Positions 44,002 through 52,389 of a stretch of DNA of 64,000 bases are shown piece after piece (position 1 is the stretch's first letter; every line of letters begins with the position of its first letter). Location of the stretch: assembly GCF_029269825.1 (NCBI RefSeq), contig NZ_JARJHU010000001.1, positions 819,194 to 883,193 on the forward strand, written 5' to 3'. The DNA is from Pedobacter sp. JY14-1 (GTDB lineage Bacteria > Bacteroidota > Bacteroidia > Sphingobacteriales > Sphingobacteriaceae). Made by a program: the position numbers and the translations under genes. The notes beneath the pieces are model-generated. The model saw only the letters and a program-made list of their open reading frames with translations. It did not search any database and was not told the origin of the DNA.

Positions 44002-45126
44002 TTAGTTATAGCTGTTCAGCATAACCGGCATCACCAACATCAGTACATCTTCGTTTTCGTCGTTGGTCTGCGGGATCAGCAGTCCTGCACGGTTTGGTGT
44101 GGACAACTCAAGTGTTACTTCCTCCCCGCTCAGGTTATTCAGCATCTCGATCAGGAACCTGGCATTAAAGCCGATCTCCATATCTTCACCTTCATACTGG
44201 CAACTCAGCCGCTCATGCGCCTCATTGGCAAAATCCAGGTCTTCAGAAGAAATGTTCAGCTCGCTGCCGCTGATCTTCAAACGCACCTGATGCGTGGTCT
44301 TATTGGCAAAGATCACTACCCTGCGCAGTGTATTCAGGAACAATGCGCGGTCAATGACCAGCTTGTTCGGATTATTAGCGGGTATCACCGCTTCATAGTC
44401 AGGATAACGCTCGTCAATGAGACGGCAGACCAGGTTGATGTTCTCAAATTTAAAGAAAGCACTGGTCGCGTTATAGTCAACAGATACATTTACATCGCTT
44501 GAAGGCAGGGCTGCTTTCAGCAGCGTAAGCGCCTTTTTCGGAAGGATAAAGGAAGAAGCCTTATCGCCCTTCGCATCCTTACGGCGATAGCGCACAAGCT
44601 TATGCGCATCCGTAGCGACAAAGGTGATGTGCTGGTCTGAAAGCTGACAGAACACCCCGGTCATGGCCGGGCGAAGTTCGTCATTGCTTACTGCAAATAT
44701 CGTCTTGGTGATCGCCTCACTCAGGACTGAAGCAGGAACACTTACCGAAGAAGCATTCTCCACTACCGGGATCTTCGGGAAGTCTTCGCCATTTTCACCG
44801 CTCAGTTTATATTTTCCGTCACCTGCACTGATCTCGATCGCAAAGTTATTGTCATCGATATTGAATGAGATCGGCTGGTCAGGCAAGGTCTTTAAGGTAT
44901 CCATCAGTATCCGGGAAGGCACAGCCACCTTACCACCTTCCTTAGACTCCACAGCCAGCGAGGTCGTCATACTCGTCTGAAGGTCTGTCGCGGAAATGAT
45001 CAGGTTACCCTCTTTGATCTCAAAAAGGAAATTCTCAAGTATAGGCAACACCGTACTGCTGCTCGAAGCACCGTTAACAGTCTGCAAGTGTTTCAGGAGT
45101 GTTGAAGTGGATACAATAAATCTCAT
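44002..45126 (-). CDS. dnaN: DNA polymerase III sliding clamp (beta subunit)
   Basis: 374 aa with the three repeated clamp folds; 'MRFIVSTSTLLKHLQTVNGA' starts domain 1 and 'LLIPQTNDENEDVLMLVMPV', cut as 'ENEDVLMLVMPVML', ends domain 3. The ring tethers polymerase III to DNA. In many bacteria dnaN is beside dnaA and oriC; here neither dnaA nor DnaA-box clusters are visible, as is common in Bacteroidota. A TATTTTTG box (plus bases 45147-45154) is 20 nt upstream. Confidence 0.96.
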   Translation of the reverse strand: MRFIVSTSTLLKHLQTVNGASSSSTVLPILENFLFEIKEGNLIISATDLQTSMTTSLAVESKEGGKVAVPSRILMDTLKTLPDQPISFNIDDNNFAIEISAGDGKYKLSGENGEDFPKIPVVENASSVSVPASVLSEAITKTIFAVSNDELRPAMTGVFCQLSDQHITFVATDAHKLVRYRRKDAKGDKASSFILPKKALTLLKAALPSSDVNVSVDYNATSAFFKFENINLVCRLIDERYPDYEAVIPANNPNKLVIDRALFLNTLRRVVIFANKTTHQVRLKISGSELNISSEDLDFANEAHERLSCQYEGEDMEIGFNARFLIEMLNNLSGEEVTLELSTPNRAGLLIPQTNDENEDVLMLVMPVMLNSYN

Positions 45127-45146
45127 GATATGATTTAGTCAGTTCT

Positions 45147-45154
45147 CAAAAATA
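45147..45154 (-). promoter_or_regulatory. -7 box TATTTTTG for dnaN
   Basis: Exact TAnnTTTG on the minus strand, 20 nt before the dnaN ATG. Confidence 0.5.
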
Positions 45155-45161
45155 GAAAATT

Positions 45162-46847
45162 TTACCTTGCATACTTGCGCCTGCGGTAATAATGTTGAAA
45201 AATCGCAAACAATATCAACACCCCAAGCGGGGCTGTGATGTTAACTACCTGCCAGACCAGTCTTTCCGTTCGCACGCGTGCTTTATCCAGCAATCTCATC
45301 CGGACTTCCCTGCTCCTTAACGCAATAAGATCTTCCCCGCCACAAAGGTAATCTGTCAGGTTCAGCAGAAATATCCCGTTACCATAATTATTGCCGGAAA
45401 AACGATCAAAACCAAGGGGAAATGCAGATCTGTCCCGGCTACTTACCTGGTTCTTAAAGATATCTCCATCTCCGATCACCACCATCTTGTCCGGTTTGCC
45501 GCGCTCGGGTAAAGGATACCCTTCAGCCAGTCCTTCCGGCACCGGCCGGTTAAGGAATACCGAGGGAAATTCACCTTCGATCAGCACCGCCGCCATTCTG
45601 GGCACACTCGCATAATCCCTCGGATCAGGTTGTTCTGCCACCATTTGAAGGGAAAGTAACTGCGGTGTCTGCACCAACTTATTAAAAGGTGAAGTCCATA
45701 ACAATGCGTGCTTACGCAGCCCCCTGACCCCGATGGTATCTACAGAACTCACAAACTCGGATCTGACCCCATCGATATGCCGGGTAATATTACTGGAAGT
45801 ATCCGGGATCAGCAGGGGGTAGTACACCCATGGTGCCATCTGGATCTGCCCTGGCTTCCCGGCATTGCCCGTGCTTATCGGAATCTCCGTACAGTTTGCA
45901 TCAGCCAACAGGTTATAGTTTATCCGTGCACCATACATAAACAGCATATCATCCAGGTTCAGCTTCCCGTTAAAAGCCAGTTGCTCTCCAGTCCTGCCCA
46001 TACTGTCCAGGTCAGCTCCAACCTGGTCGAGGCTCCAGATCACCCTGCCCCCATTCATCACGAAATAATTCAGTTTATACTTCTGTGCCTCGGTAAATTC
46101 CTGCTGTGGCTTGGCAATGACCAGCAATTTCAGCTTATCCAGCCCGGCCCTGTCGATCAGGTCAAGGTTTACGCGTCCTACCTCATAACTGCCCGAGAGG
46201 CTTTTGATTGCGCCATCGAGCTGTGCATCGGAAAGCTCCCCGTTCCCTTCGGTAAAACCAATGCGCGGATTTCCGCCGCTTAGTACCTTTTCTATCGCGG
46301 AAGTAAAAGCATATTCCAGGTTCTGTACTGAACTATTGATCTGCTCCTCATAGTTAGCCCCAACGGATTGGTTCAATAATAGCTTTACCGGCAATTGACG
46401 GTCCCCGGCACGGACCAGTGCCATCGGGAACACTATTTTTTGAGCAAAACCGTCATCATTCCTGATATTCAGTGTAGTAGGCTCGATACCTGCCTCATAT
46501 AAATTGTTCGTCACTGTATCCTGCTCCCGGGTATCTAGCCCTTCCAGCGGATTTGAAAATACGACCCTGATCCGCCCGCCCCCATAAGCCCGGTAATCTT
46601 CCAGCAGGTCCCGGGCAGCGTTACGCAACTTCCGGAATGCCGACGGGAGTTCACCATCGAGAAAGACTGTCACCTCCACATCCTGTCCGGCCCGTTTAAG
46701 CACCGATTTTGTTTGTTCCGTGAGTGTATAACGCTTTTCACCAGTCAGATCGATACGGGTATATACGCTCCCGGCCAGCAGGTTCAGCAAAACCAGGCAC
46801 AGCAAAAACAGCATTCCCTGCAACCATCTGTTCTTTAAGTTCACCAT
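45162..46847 (-). CDS. gldG: Gliding motility ABC transporter component GldG
   Basis: 561 aa: one N-terminal membrane helix (about 8-27), a large periplasmic region ('RIDLTGEKRYTLTEQTKSVL' is the family opening; 'RIGFTEGNGELSDAQLDGAI'), and one C-terminal helix (about 530-552) with a basic tail. GldG, GldF and GldA form an ABC transporter linked to gliding motility in Flavobacterium and homologous to secretion-accessory systems. It overlaps gldF by 7 bp. Confidence 0.92.
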   Translation of the reverse strand: MVNLKNRWLQGMLFLLCLVLLNLLAGSVYTRIDLTGEKRYTLTEQTKSVLKRAGQDVEVTVFLDGELPSAFRKLRNAARDLLEDYRAYGGGRIRVVFSNPLEGLDTREQDTVTNNLYEAGIEPTTLNIRNDDGFAQKIVFPMALVRAGDRQLPVKLLLNQSVGANYEEQINSSVQNLEYAFTSAIEKVLSGGNPRIGFTEGNGELSDAQLDGAIKSLSGSYEVGRVNLDLIDRAGLDKLKLLVIAKPQQEFTEAQKYKLNYFVMNGGRVIWSLDQVGADLDSMGRTGEQLAFNGKLNLDDMLFMYGARINYNLLADANCTEIPISTGNAGKPGQIQMAPWVYYPLLIPDTSSNITRHIDGVRSEFVSSVDTIGVRGLRKHALLWTSPFNKLVQTPQLLSLQMVAEQPDPRDYASVPRMAAVLIEGEFPSVFLNRPVPEGLAEGYPLPERGKPDKMVVIGDGDIFKNQVSSRDRSAFPLGFDRFSGNNYGNGIFLLNLTDYLCGGEDLIALRSREVRMRLLDKARVRTERLVWQVVNITAPLGVLILFAIFQHYYRRRKYAR

Positions 46848-47569
46848 TTTCGCCCCCCCAACACCAACCTGGTCATCCCCAGGAAGAATGCAGCTACCGT
46901 AATGAAATAGACCAGGTCCCGGGTATCCAGTACACCCCGGCTCAGTGAGCGGTAATGTTCACTTACACTCAGGCCAAGTAACAGTCCCTCCAACGCCCTC
47001 AGGCCAAAAATACCGCTAAGGGCGTCCAGGCCACTGAACAAAAAAAAGCAAATGAATACAGCAACTGCAAACGCCACCACCTGGTTGCGTGCAAGCGAAG
47101 AGGTAAAAATACCAATTGCGGCGAAAACACCGCCCAGCAGTAATAACCCCACATAAGAGCCAGCTATAGCGCCACTATCCACGTTACCGGTGGGTAAAGC
47201 CAGATGGTATACGGTAAAATAACAGAGCAGTGTCGGTATGAGTGCCAGCAAAACCAGCGCAAGGCAAGAAAAATATTTTCCGGATAAGATCTGCCAGTCC
47301 GTTAGCGGCCTGGTGGCCAGCAGCACAAAGGTGCCTTCCCGGCGCTCCTCTGCAAAGGAACGCATGGTAATGGCAGGTACCATAAATATAAAAAGAAAAG
47401 GTAACAGTTCGAAAAATCCGGTCAATTCAGCATAACCATAATCCAGTACAGAGGTTTGGGGAAAAACCCAGAATAACAGACCTGAAGCCAGCAGGAAAAT
47501 CCCAATGGTAATGTAAGCCATCATGGAATTCAGCAGACCGAAGAGTTCTCTTTTAAAAACCGCGTACAT
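46841..47569 (-). CDS. gldF: Gliding motility ABC transporter permease GldF
   Basis: 242 aa, six membrane segments. 'VFKRELFGLLNSMMAYITIG' and 'RSFAEERREGTFVLLATRPL' are the ABC-2 permease signatures of GldF. Works with GldG (7-bp overlap downstream) and the GldA ATPase encoded 1.5 kb upstream on the same strand. A near-consensus TAACTTCG box lies 17 nt upstream. Confidence 0.92.
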   Translation of the reverse strand: MYAVFKRELFGLLNSMMAYITIGIFLLASGLLFWVFPQTSVLDYGYAELTGFFELLPFLFIFMVPAITMRSFAEERREGTFVLLATRPLTDWQILSGKYFSCLALVLLALIPTLLCYFTVYHLALPTGNVDSGAIAGSYVGLLLLGGVFAAIGIFTSSLARNQVVAFAVAVFICFFLFSGLDALSGIFGLRALEGLLLGLSVSEHYRSLSRGVLDTRDLVYFITVAAFFLGMTRLVLGGRKW

Positions 47570-47604
47570 TCATCCTGTTTTGACGCCGAAGTTAGAAAAA
47601 TTTC

Positions 47605-47637
47605 ATAAAAAAAGCCCCGGTAGCTTTACCGGGGCTT
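47605..47637 (-). terminator. Terminator of the 175-aa barrel gene
   Basis: AAGCCCCGGTA (47612-47622) / TACCGGGGCTT (47627-47637), 11-bp perfect stem and 4-nt loop; on the minus strand it is followed by a T-run. Confidence 0.92.
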
Positions 47638-47670
47638 CAACTATACCAATTGACTAACGCCTAAATCTGC

Positions 47671-48198
47671 CTACAGGCCAAAGTTCCAGGCCAGTCTCAA
47701 GCCGATGAAAGACAAAGTGCCATTATTTGACCAGCCTTCGTAGCGGCCGGAAAGTTCCAGCGTAGATTTGTCAGCTACAGGAAATTCAACACCTACTCCT
47801 GGAGAATAGGCAAATGCAGTTCCTGCACCATCAGATGTTCCGAATGCAGCGCCCAGTTCACCGGCTACAAAGATATTCTCAGCCAGGAAATACCTCAATC
47901 CAGCCTTTACCGGAATAAAGCCGGTGTTGGCGAATTTAAGGCCGGTACCTTCGATATCCTTACCCTGGAAATTCAGGTAACCTGCACTTCCGGTAACGTT
48001 CAGCTTGTTAGCGATAGGATGCTGGTATTGCAAAGAACCACCTACACCAAACTTAGACACATCACCGAAATTCCCCATAGGGAAAGCGAATTCGGCTCCG
48101 ATACCCAGTTTAGGTCCTGACATCGCTGCATCCTGAGCTTTTGCACCAGAGAACGCAAAAAATCCTGCAATTGCTGTTAGTAAAAATAACTTTTTCAT
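47671..48198 (-). CDS. Small outer-membrane beta-barrel protein
   Basis: 175 aa with a signal peptide ending 'GAKAQ' (residue ~22) and a sequence of alternating amphipathic strands, closing with aromatic 'LRLAWNFGL', the terminal-strand pattern for outer-membrane barrels. About eight strands fit an OmpA/OmpX-like barrel (outer membrane protein beta-barrel family). Function unknown. Own terminator downstream. Confidence 0.8.
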   Translation of the reverse strand: MKKLFLLTAIAGFFAFSGAKAQDAAMSGPKLGIGAEFAFPMGNFGDVSKFGVGGSLQYQHPIANKLNVTGSAGYLNFQGKDIEGTGLKFANTGFIPVKAGLRYFLAENIFVAGELGAAFGTSDGAGTAFAYSPGVGVEFPVADKSTLELSGRYEGWSNNGTLSFIGLRLAWNFGL

Positions 48199-48330
48199 GC
48201 TTGTTTAATTTAAATGAGTTATTTGAATTAATTGTAACCTTAGATGCAAAAACGCTGCCAACAGTTACAACTGTGATGCAACAATTAAACAGAATTCTGT
48301 CATAAAGACATATTTGTTTAAATATCAGGA

Positions 48331-49002
48331 CTATATGCCGATGGTCATCCCAAGGGAAATCACACTGTGCTTATATTTGATCAGATCATCATCTCTGTTT
48401 ATCGGCGATAGCCCCAGGTCATAGCCAGCCTGGATACCCACCCCCGAAGGAAACCGCATGCCTACTGTAAGGTTTAATCCAGCATCAATGCGACGGTACA
48501 CCCCGTCACTTCCGAAATCAACCTCATAGTCGCCAGACTCAGCGGGCTGTTGCTGCGAGCCATACACGCTATTTTTATATTTGGTACGTCCGTATAATGC
48601 GATTCCTACATATGGGCCCGCGCCTAAGCATACTGTATTTTTGCCGGCCGGCAGGTTGGCGATCAGGTTTAAGGGTATCTCTGCATAGATAATATCGTCC
48701 TTTACCATAGCAGATCCCTTAGTGCCATCATGGTTAAAAGATGCTTTGTCTTTGTAGCCTTTGCCGCTAAAAATAATACCGGGTTGTACAGATATCAGTC
48801 CGCCTGCCGGAATATCGGCTGTTACACCTGCATAGGCCGAGATATTCCGCCCGATATCGCTTACTGCAATGCCGGGTTCCGCAGAATGGGTGTATGTCGG
48901 AAAGTTCAGTCCGGCCCTGAGGCTGAACTTAACGGGACCTTGGGCCGCAGCAAGCAGCGAGAAGCCTGCAAGCAGCAAGCCAAGCGATAATTTTTTCATC
49001 AT
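48331..49002 (-). CDS. PorT-like outer-membrane beta-barrel protein
   Basis: 223 aa from ATG 49002 (48999 also possible). Signal peptide ends 'LLAAAQ'; the mature part has repeated beta-hairpin patterns and the tail 'HSVISLGMTIGI'. It fits the PorT/outer-membrane barrel family (DUF-type OMP_b-brl_2). The frame runs back to 49077, but those 25 residues are charged and precede a clear signal peptide. Specific role not determined. Confidence 0.8.
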   Translation of the reverse strand: MMKKLSLGLLLAGFSLLAAAQGPVKFSLRAGLNFPTYTHSAEPGIAVSDIGRNISAYAGVTADIPAGGLISVQPGIIFSGKGYKDKASFNHDGTKGSAMVKDDIIYAEIPLNLIANLPAGKNTVCLGAGPYVGIALYGRTKYKNSVYGSQQQPAESGDYEVDFGSDGVYRRIDAGLNLTVGMRFPSGVGIQAGYDLGLSPINRDDDLIKYKHSVISLGMTIGI

Positions 49003-49086
49003 AATACGTAATTCAGATAGCTGTCTGCGACTATCCGCAGACCGGCGCAAAGATATATCTTTCAGCTCGAACTGCAAGTAGAATGA

Positions 49087-49797
49087 TCAGCATGCAGTAA
49101 GCTTCCTGAAGATAGCCTCCAGCGGGAGTCCTTCATGTTCTGATTTTAACCCTGACAGGGAATCGTCGGCAACTACCCGTCCCCTGCTGACCATCACCAC
49201 ATCATCGCATAAGGCCTCCACCTCCTGCATGACATGTGTAGACAGGATAACCGTCTTTTCTGAGCCCAGCTTCCTGATCAATTCCCTGATTCCGGCCAGT
49301 TGGTTCGGATCAAGCCCTGAAGTCGGCTCGTCCAGGACCAGCACTTCAGGATCATGAATAATAGCCTGGGCCAGGCCTACCCGCTGCCTGTATCCCTTTG
49401 ACAACAACTGTATCTTCTTATGCGCCTCATCCTGCAAGCCCACCCGTTCAACAACGTCATCGACAAGCGTCCTGCGCCCATGCAATCCATACGCAGCCGC
49501 CACAAAACCGAGGAACTCCCGGACGTACATTTCTGTATACAGCGGTGTATGCTCCGGCAGATACCCAATCTTTCTCCGTACGGCTACGGCCTGCTGCCGC
49601 ACATCCAGCCCACAGATCCAGGCATTGCCCCCATCGGGCCTGAGGTAGGTCGTCAGCATCTTCATGGTTGTAGACTTACCCGCCCCGTTCGGTCCCAGGA
49701 AGCCCAGCACACGGCCAGGTTCCGCGCTGAAGCTGACTCCGTCCACAGCCCGCTGGCTGCCATATACTTTCGTTAAGTTACTGACCTTGATGCTCAC
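49087..49797 (-). CDS. gldA: Gliding motility ABC transporter ATPase GldA
   Basis: 236 aa ABC ATPase. Walker A 'GPNGAGKSTTMKML', Q-loop 'GYLPEHTPLYTEM', signature 'LSKGYRQRVGLAQAI', Walker B 'VLVLDEPTSGLDPNQ', H-loop 'LSTHVMQEVEAL'. GldA energises GldFG. GTG 49797 follows a TACTTTTG box by 4 nt (leaderless type). It is separated from gldFG by two barrel-protein genes on the same strand. Confidence 0.92.
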   Translation of the reverse strand: MSIKVSNLTKVYGSQRAVDGVSFSAEPGRVLGFLGPNGAGKSTTMKMLTTYLRPDGGNAWICGLDVRQQAVAVRRKIGYLPEHTPLYTEMYVREFLGFVAAAYGLHGRRTLVDDVVERVGLQDEAHKKIQLLSKGYRQRVGLAQAIIHDPEVLVLDEPTSGLDPNQLAGIRELIRKLGSEKTVILSTHVMQEVEALCDDVVMVSRGRVVADDSLSGLKSEHEGLPLEAIFRKLTAC

Positions 49798-49801
49798 GTC
49801 C

Positions 49802-49809
49802 CAAAAGTA
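49802..49809 (-). promoter_or_regulatory. -7 box TACTTTTG for gldA
   Basis: Exact TAnnTTTG on the minus strand followed by GGAC and the GTG start: 4-nt gap. Confidence 0.6.
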
Positions 49810-49853
49810 GAAAAATCACTTCTGCGATCATGAAAAGCAATGAAATATTTTAA

Positions 49854-49861
49854 TAAGTTTG
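49854..49861 (+). promoter_or_regulatory. -7 box TAAGTTTG for glyS
   Basis: Exact TAnnTTTG, 7 nt (CATCATT) before the glyS ATG at 49869. Confidence 0.6.
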
Positions 49862-49868
49862 CATCATT

Positions 49869-51350
49869 ATGGCAAAAAACACTAACGACGAGCAATTTAA
49901 GAATGTAATATCCCATGCAAAGGAATATGGATTCATCTTCCCGAGCAGTGAAATATATGACGGGTTAAGCGCCGTTTACGATTACGGACAGTTGGGTGCT
50001 GAACTGAAGAACAACATCAAGACCTACTGGTGGAAAGCGATGGTACAAATGCACGAAAACATCGTTGGCATCGACGCTGCCATCTTTATGCACCCGAAAG
50101 TATGGAAGGCCAGCGGTCACGTAGATGGATTCAACGATCCGATGATCGACAACAAAGATTCCAAGAAGCGCTACCGTGCCGACCAGCTGCTTGAAGACAA
50201 AATAGAGCGCTATAAAAAGGACGGCAAAACCGAAAAAGCAGAAAAGCTTCAGCAGGATATGGACGATGCCCTTAAAGCCGAAAACCTACCCCTGCTGAAA
50301 ACACTTATAGAAGAACATGAGATCGCCTGCCCTGTCAGCGGAACCAGGAACTGGACCGAGGTAAGACAATTCAACCTCATGTTCAGCACTCAGTTCGGCG
50401 CCATGGCAGAGGGTTCTGAAGAAGTATACTTAAGGCCGGAGACAGCACAGGGTATATTCGTTAACTTTCTGAACGTCCAGAAAACCGGCAGGATGAAGAT
50501 TCCCTTCGGCATCGCTCAGATTGGTAAGGCCTTCCGTAACGAAGTGATCGCGCGCCAGTTCATCATGCGCATGCGCGAGTTCGAACAAATGGAAATGCAG
50601 TTTTTCGTGCGCCCCGGAGAAGACGCAAAATGGTTTAAATACTGGAAGGAAGCGCGCCTGAAATGGCACCAGGCCCTGGGCACCGATCCGGAAAAATACC
50701 GCTATCATGACCACGTAAAGCTGGCCCACTATGCGAATGCCGCTACTGACATCGAGTTCGAGTTTCCTTTTGGTTTTAAGGAAGTAGAGGGCATCCATAG
50801 CCGCACCGACTTCGACCTGTCCCAGCACCAGGAGTATTCCGGCAAGAAAATGCAGTATTTTGATGCCGAACTGAATGAAGAAGGCAAGCCTTACGGCAAT
50901 TATATCCCTTACGTAATTGAGACCTCCATAGGCCTGGACCGCATGTTCCTGCTCACACTGATCAATGCCCTTGAAGAGGAAGACCTGAGCGAAGGCGACA
51001 AGCAGGACAGCCGTACCCTCTTGCGCCTGCACCCTTGCCTTGCTCCTTACAAAGTGGCTATTTTCCCGCTTACCAAGAAAGATGGATTGCCAGAAAAGGC
51101 ACGTGAGATTATGAACAGTCTTAAACTGGACTTTAACTGTATCTATGAAGAGAAAGACGCCATTGGCAAGCGATACCGCCGCCAGGACGCTATCGGCACG
51201 CCTTTTTGCCTTACAATAGACCACCAGACGCTGGAAGACAACACCGTTACGATCCGCCATCGCGACACCATGGAACAGCAGCGTATTGAAATCAAGGACC
51301 TACACTACATTATCGGCAATAAGGTAAGCTGGAAAAACCTGCTGAGGTAA
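49869..51350 (+). CDS. glyS: Glycyl-tRNA synthetase, alpha2 (single-chain) type
   Basis: 493 aa class II synthetase. Motif 1-2 region 'GTRNWTEVRQFNLMFSTQFG', 'YLRPETAQGIFVNF', 'IAQIGKAFRNEVI', motif 3 'GLDRMFLLTLINA', and a C-terminal anticodon domain ending 'GNKVSWKNLLR'. It is the homodimeric form, not the alpha2beta2 GlyQ/GlyS pair. Charges tRNA-Gly. Leaderless-type promoter; strong terminator follows. Confidence 0.96.
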   Translation: MAKNTNDEQFKNVISHAKEYGFIFPSSEIYDGLSAVYDYGQLGAELKNNIKTYWWKAMVQMHENIVGIDAAIFMHPKVWKASGHVDGFNDPMIDNKDSKKRYRADQLLEDKIERYKKDGKTEKAEKLQQDMDDALKAENLPLLKTLIEEHEIACPVSGTRNWTEVRQFNLMFSTQFGAMAEGSEEVYLRPETAQGIFVNFLNVQKTGRMKIPFGIAQIGKAFRNEVIARQFIMRMREFEQMEMQFFVRPGEDAKWFKYWKEARLKWHQALGTDPEKYRYHDHVKLAHYANAATDIEFEFPFGFKEVEGIHSRTDFDLSQHQEYSGKKMQYFDAELNEEGKPYGNYIPYVIETSIGLDRMFLLTLINALEEEDLSEGDKQDSRTLLRLHPCLAPYKVAIFPLTKKDGLPEKAREIMNSLKLDFNCIYEEKDAIGKRYRRQDAIGTPFCLTIDHQTLEDNTVTIRHRDTMEQQRIEIKDLHYIIGNKVSWKNLLR

Positions 51351-51378
51351 ATTCAGACAGACTTACAGGAGTAAACAC

Positions 51379-51407
51379 AAAAGCCGGGTATTTCACCCGG
51401 CTTTTTT
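51379..51407 (+). terminator. glyS terminator
   Basis: AAAGCCGGGT / ACCCGGCTTT, 10-bp perfect stem, 5-nt loop, followed by T6, 29 bp past the glyS stop. Confidence 0.93.
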
Positions 51408-51430
51408 ATGCATCAGCAGCCACTCCGAAG

Positions 51431-51507
51431 CACGTTGACGCACGGTTAACGCTCCCTATACCTACCCTATACCTACCCTTAACGCACCCTAGTGGTAGGT
51501 TAACCCT
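51431..51507. repeat. Seven-unit degenerate 11-nt tandem repeat
   Basis: Reads in exact 11-nt register: CACGTTGACGC, ACGGTTAACGC, TCCCTATACCT, ACCCTATACCT, ACCCTTAACGC, ACCCTAGTGGT, AGGTTAACCCT. Two units are GTTAAC-centred and two are TATACCT type. It fills the gap between the glyS terminator and the CAP gene and contains no ORF. The unit length is close to one DNA helical turn. Function unknown. Confidence 0.75.
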
Positions 51508-51604
51508 CTGTCAATGGTACGCAGATGCAGGGTATAGCAGCATAATATATTATTGCTATGAGCTGATATTATATAAATGGTTTGGCTTTTGCGTTATATA
51601 AAAT

Positions 51605-52315
51605 ATGAAGTTGAGTTTGTTTCTGTTTTTATCTCTATCGCCCCTTGCCGGTTTTTTTCCATTTACCAAGAACCCCGGGGCTGCAACCGTGAGCAAAACC
51701 GAAAACGCCTGGTCTAAGGAAGAGCTGACTAAGGCCAATACCGCAGGAGGTAAGACCTACCTCACCCCTGAAGAGCGTGACATCGTCCTGTATACCAACC
51801 TTGTCCGCATGAACGGTGAGAAGTTTTTCAATACCTTCTTCCAGGATTTTGTGGAAAAGCACAACCGGGACATGCAGCAATACAGCAACTATAATACGCT
51901 AAAGATCTCCCGGTCTGACAAATACTACACAAGTCTGGAAAAAGACCTCAGAAAAATAAAAGACCTTCCTGTCCTCTGGCCAGATGAAGCCTTAAGCTGG
52001 GTTGCCCGGCAACATGCGAAGGACATGAACAAAAGAAACTATGCCGCGCACAATTCCCCGGAAGGGAAAACTCCCAAAGACCGCATCAGCCAGATGTACC
52101 CGAGACGTTCAATGGGAGAAAATCTCTCTTTTGGTTTTGCGACCGGCCTGGGCAATGTATGTATGCTGCTGCTTGATAAAAACGTACCTGACCTTGGACA
52201 CCGGAAAATGATTCTGGATACCAGTTATGGTGTTAATTTCGTCGGCGTGAGCATACAACCTCACAAGAGTTACCGCTACTGTGCAGTGATGGATTTCGTG
52301 TCCCTGCCCAGGTAA
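51605..52315 (+). CDS. Secreted CAP-domain (SCP/PR-1) protein
   Basis: 236 aa. Signal peptide of about 17-20 residues ('LFLFLSLSPLAGFFPF'), a linker, a helical segment (about 55-110), then a CAP domain (about 118-236) with the His-Glu-His cavity residues in 'RNYAAHNSPEG', 'SMGENLSFG' and 'DLGHRKMI'. Bacterial CAP proteins are secreted or surface factors of mostly unknown role. The upstream AT-rich 60 bp holds no exact TAnnTTTG. Confidence 0.85.
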   Translation: MKLSLFLFLSLSPLAGFFPFTKNPGAATVSKTENAWSKEELTKANTAGGKTYLTPEERDIVLYTNLVRMNGEKFFNTFFQDFVEKHNRDMQQYSNYNTLKISRSDKYYTSLEKDLRKIKDLPVLWPDEALSWVARQHAKDMNKRNYAAHNSPEGKTPKDRISQMYPRRSMGENLSFGFATGLGNVCMLLLDKNVPDLGHRKMILDTSYGVNFVGVSIQPHKSYRYCAVMDFVSLPR

Positions 52316-52355
52316 ATTCACGCCGGCAGCCCGTTAAAATTACATTAACTTTATG

Positions 52356-52389
52356 TAAATTTGTGCCCGAAAAATTACGGGCACAAATT
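52356..52389 (+). promoter_or_regulatory. -7 box TAAATTTG overlapped by a 12-bp inverted repeat
   Basis: TAAATTTG (52356-52363) is an exact -7 match. AATTTGTGCCCG (52358-52369) and CGGGCACAAATT (52378-52389) are perfect 12-bp arms with an 8-nt spacer, covering the box and the start site and ending on the TT of the chosen TTG start. It looks like a dimer operator; an RNA hairpin is also possible. Confidence 0.65.

Noticed and set aside
44002..45126. Possible replication origin near dnaN
   Set aside because: No dnaA, no cluster of TTATNCACA boxes, no AT-rich unwinding-type region.
51431..51507. Possible CRISPR array
   Set aside because: Units are 11 nt, contiguous and degenerate; there are no spacers and no cas genes.
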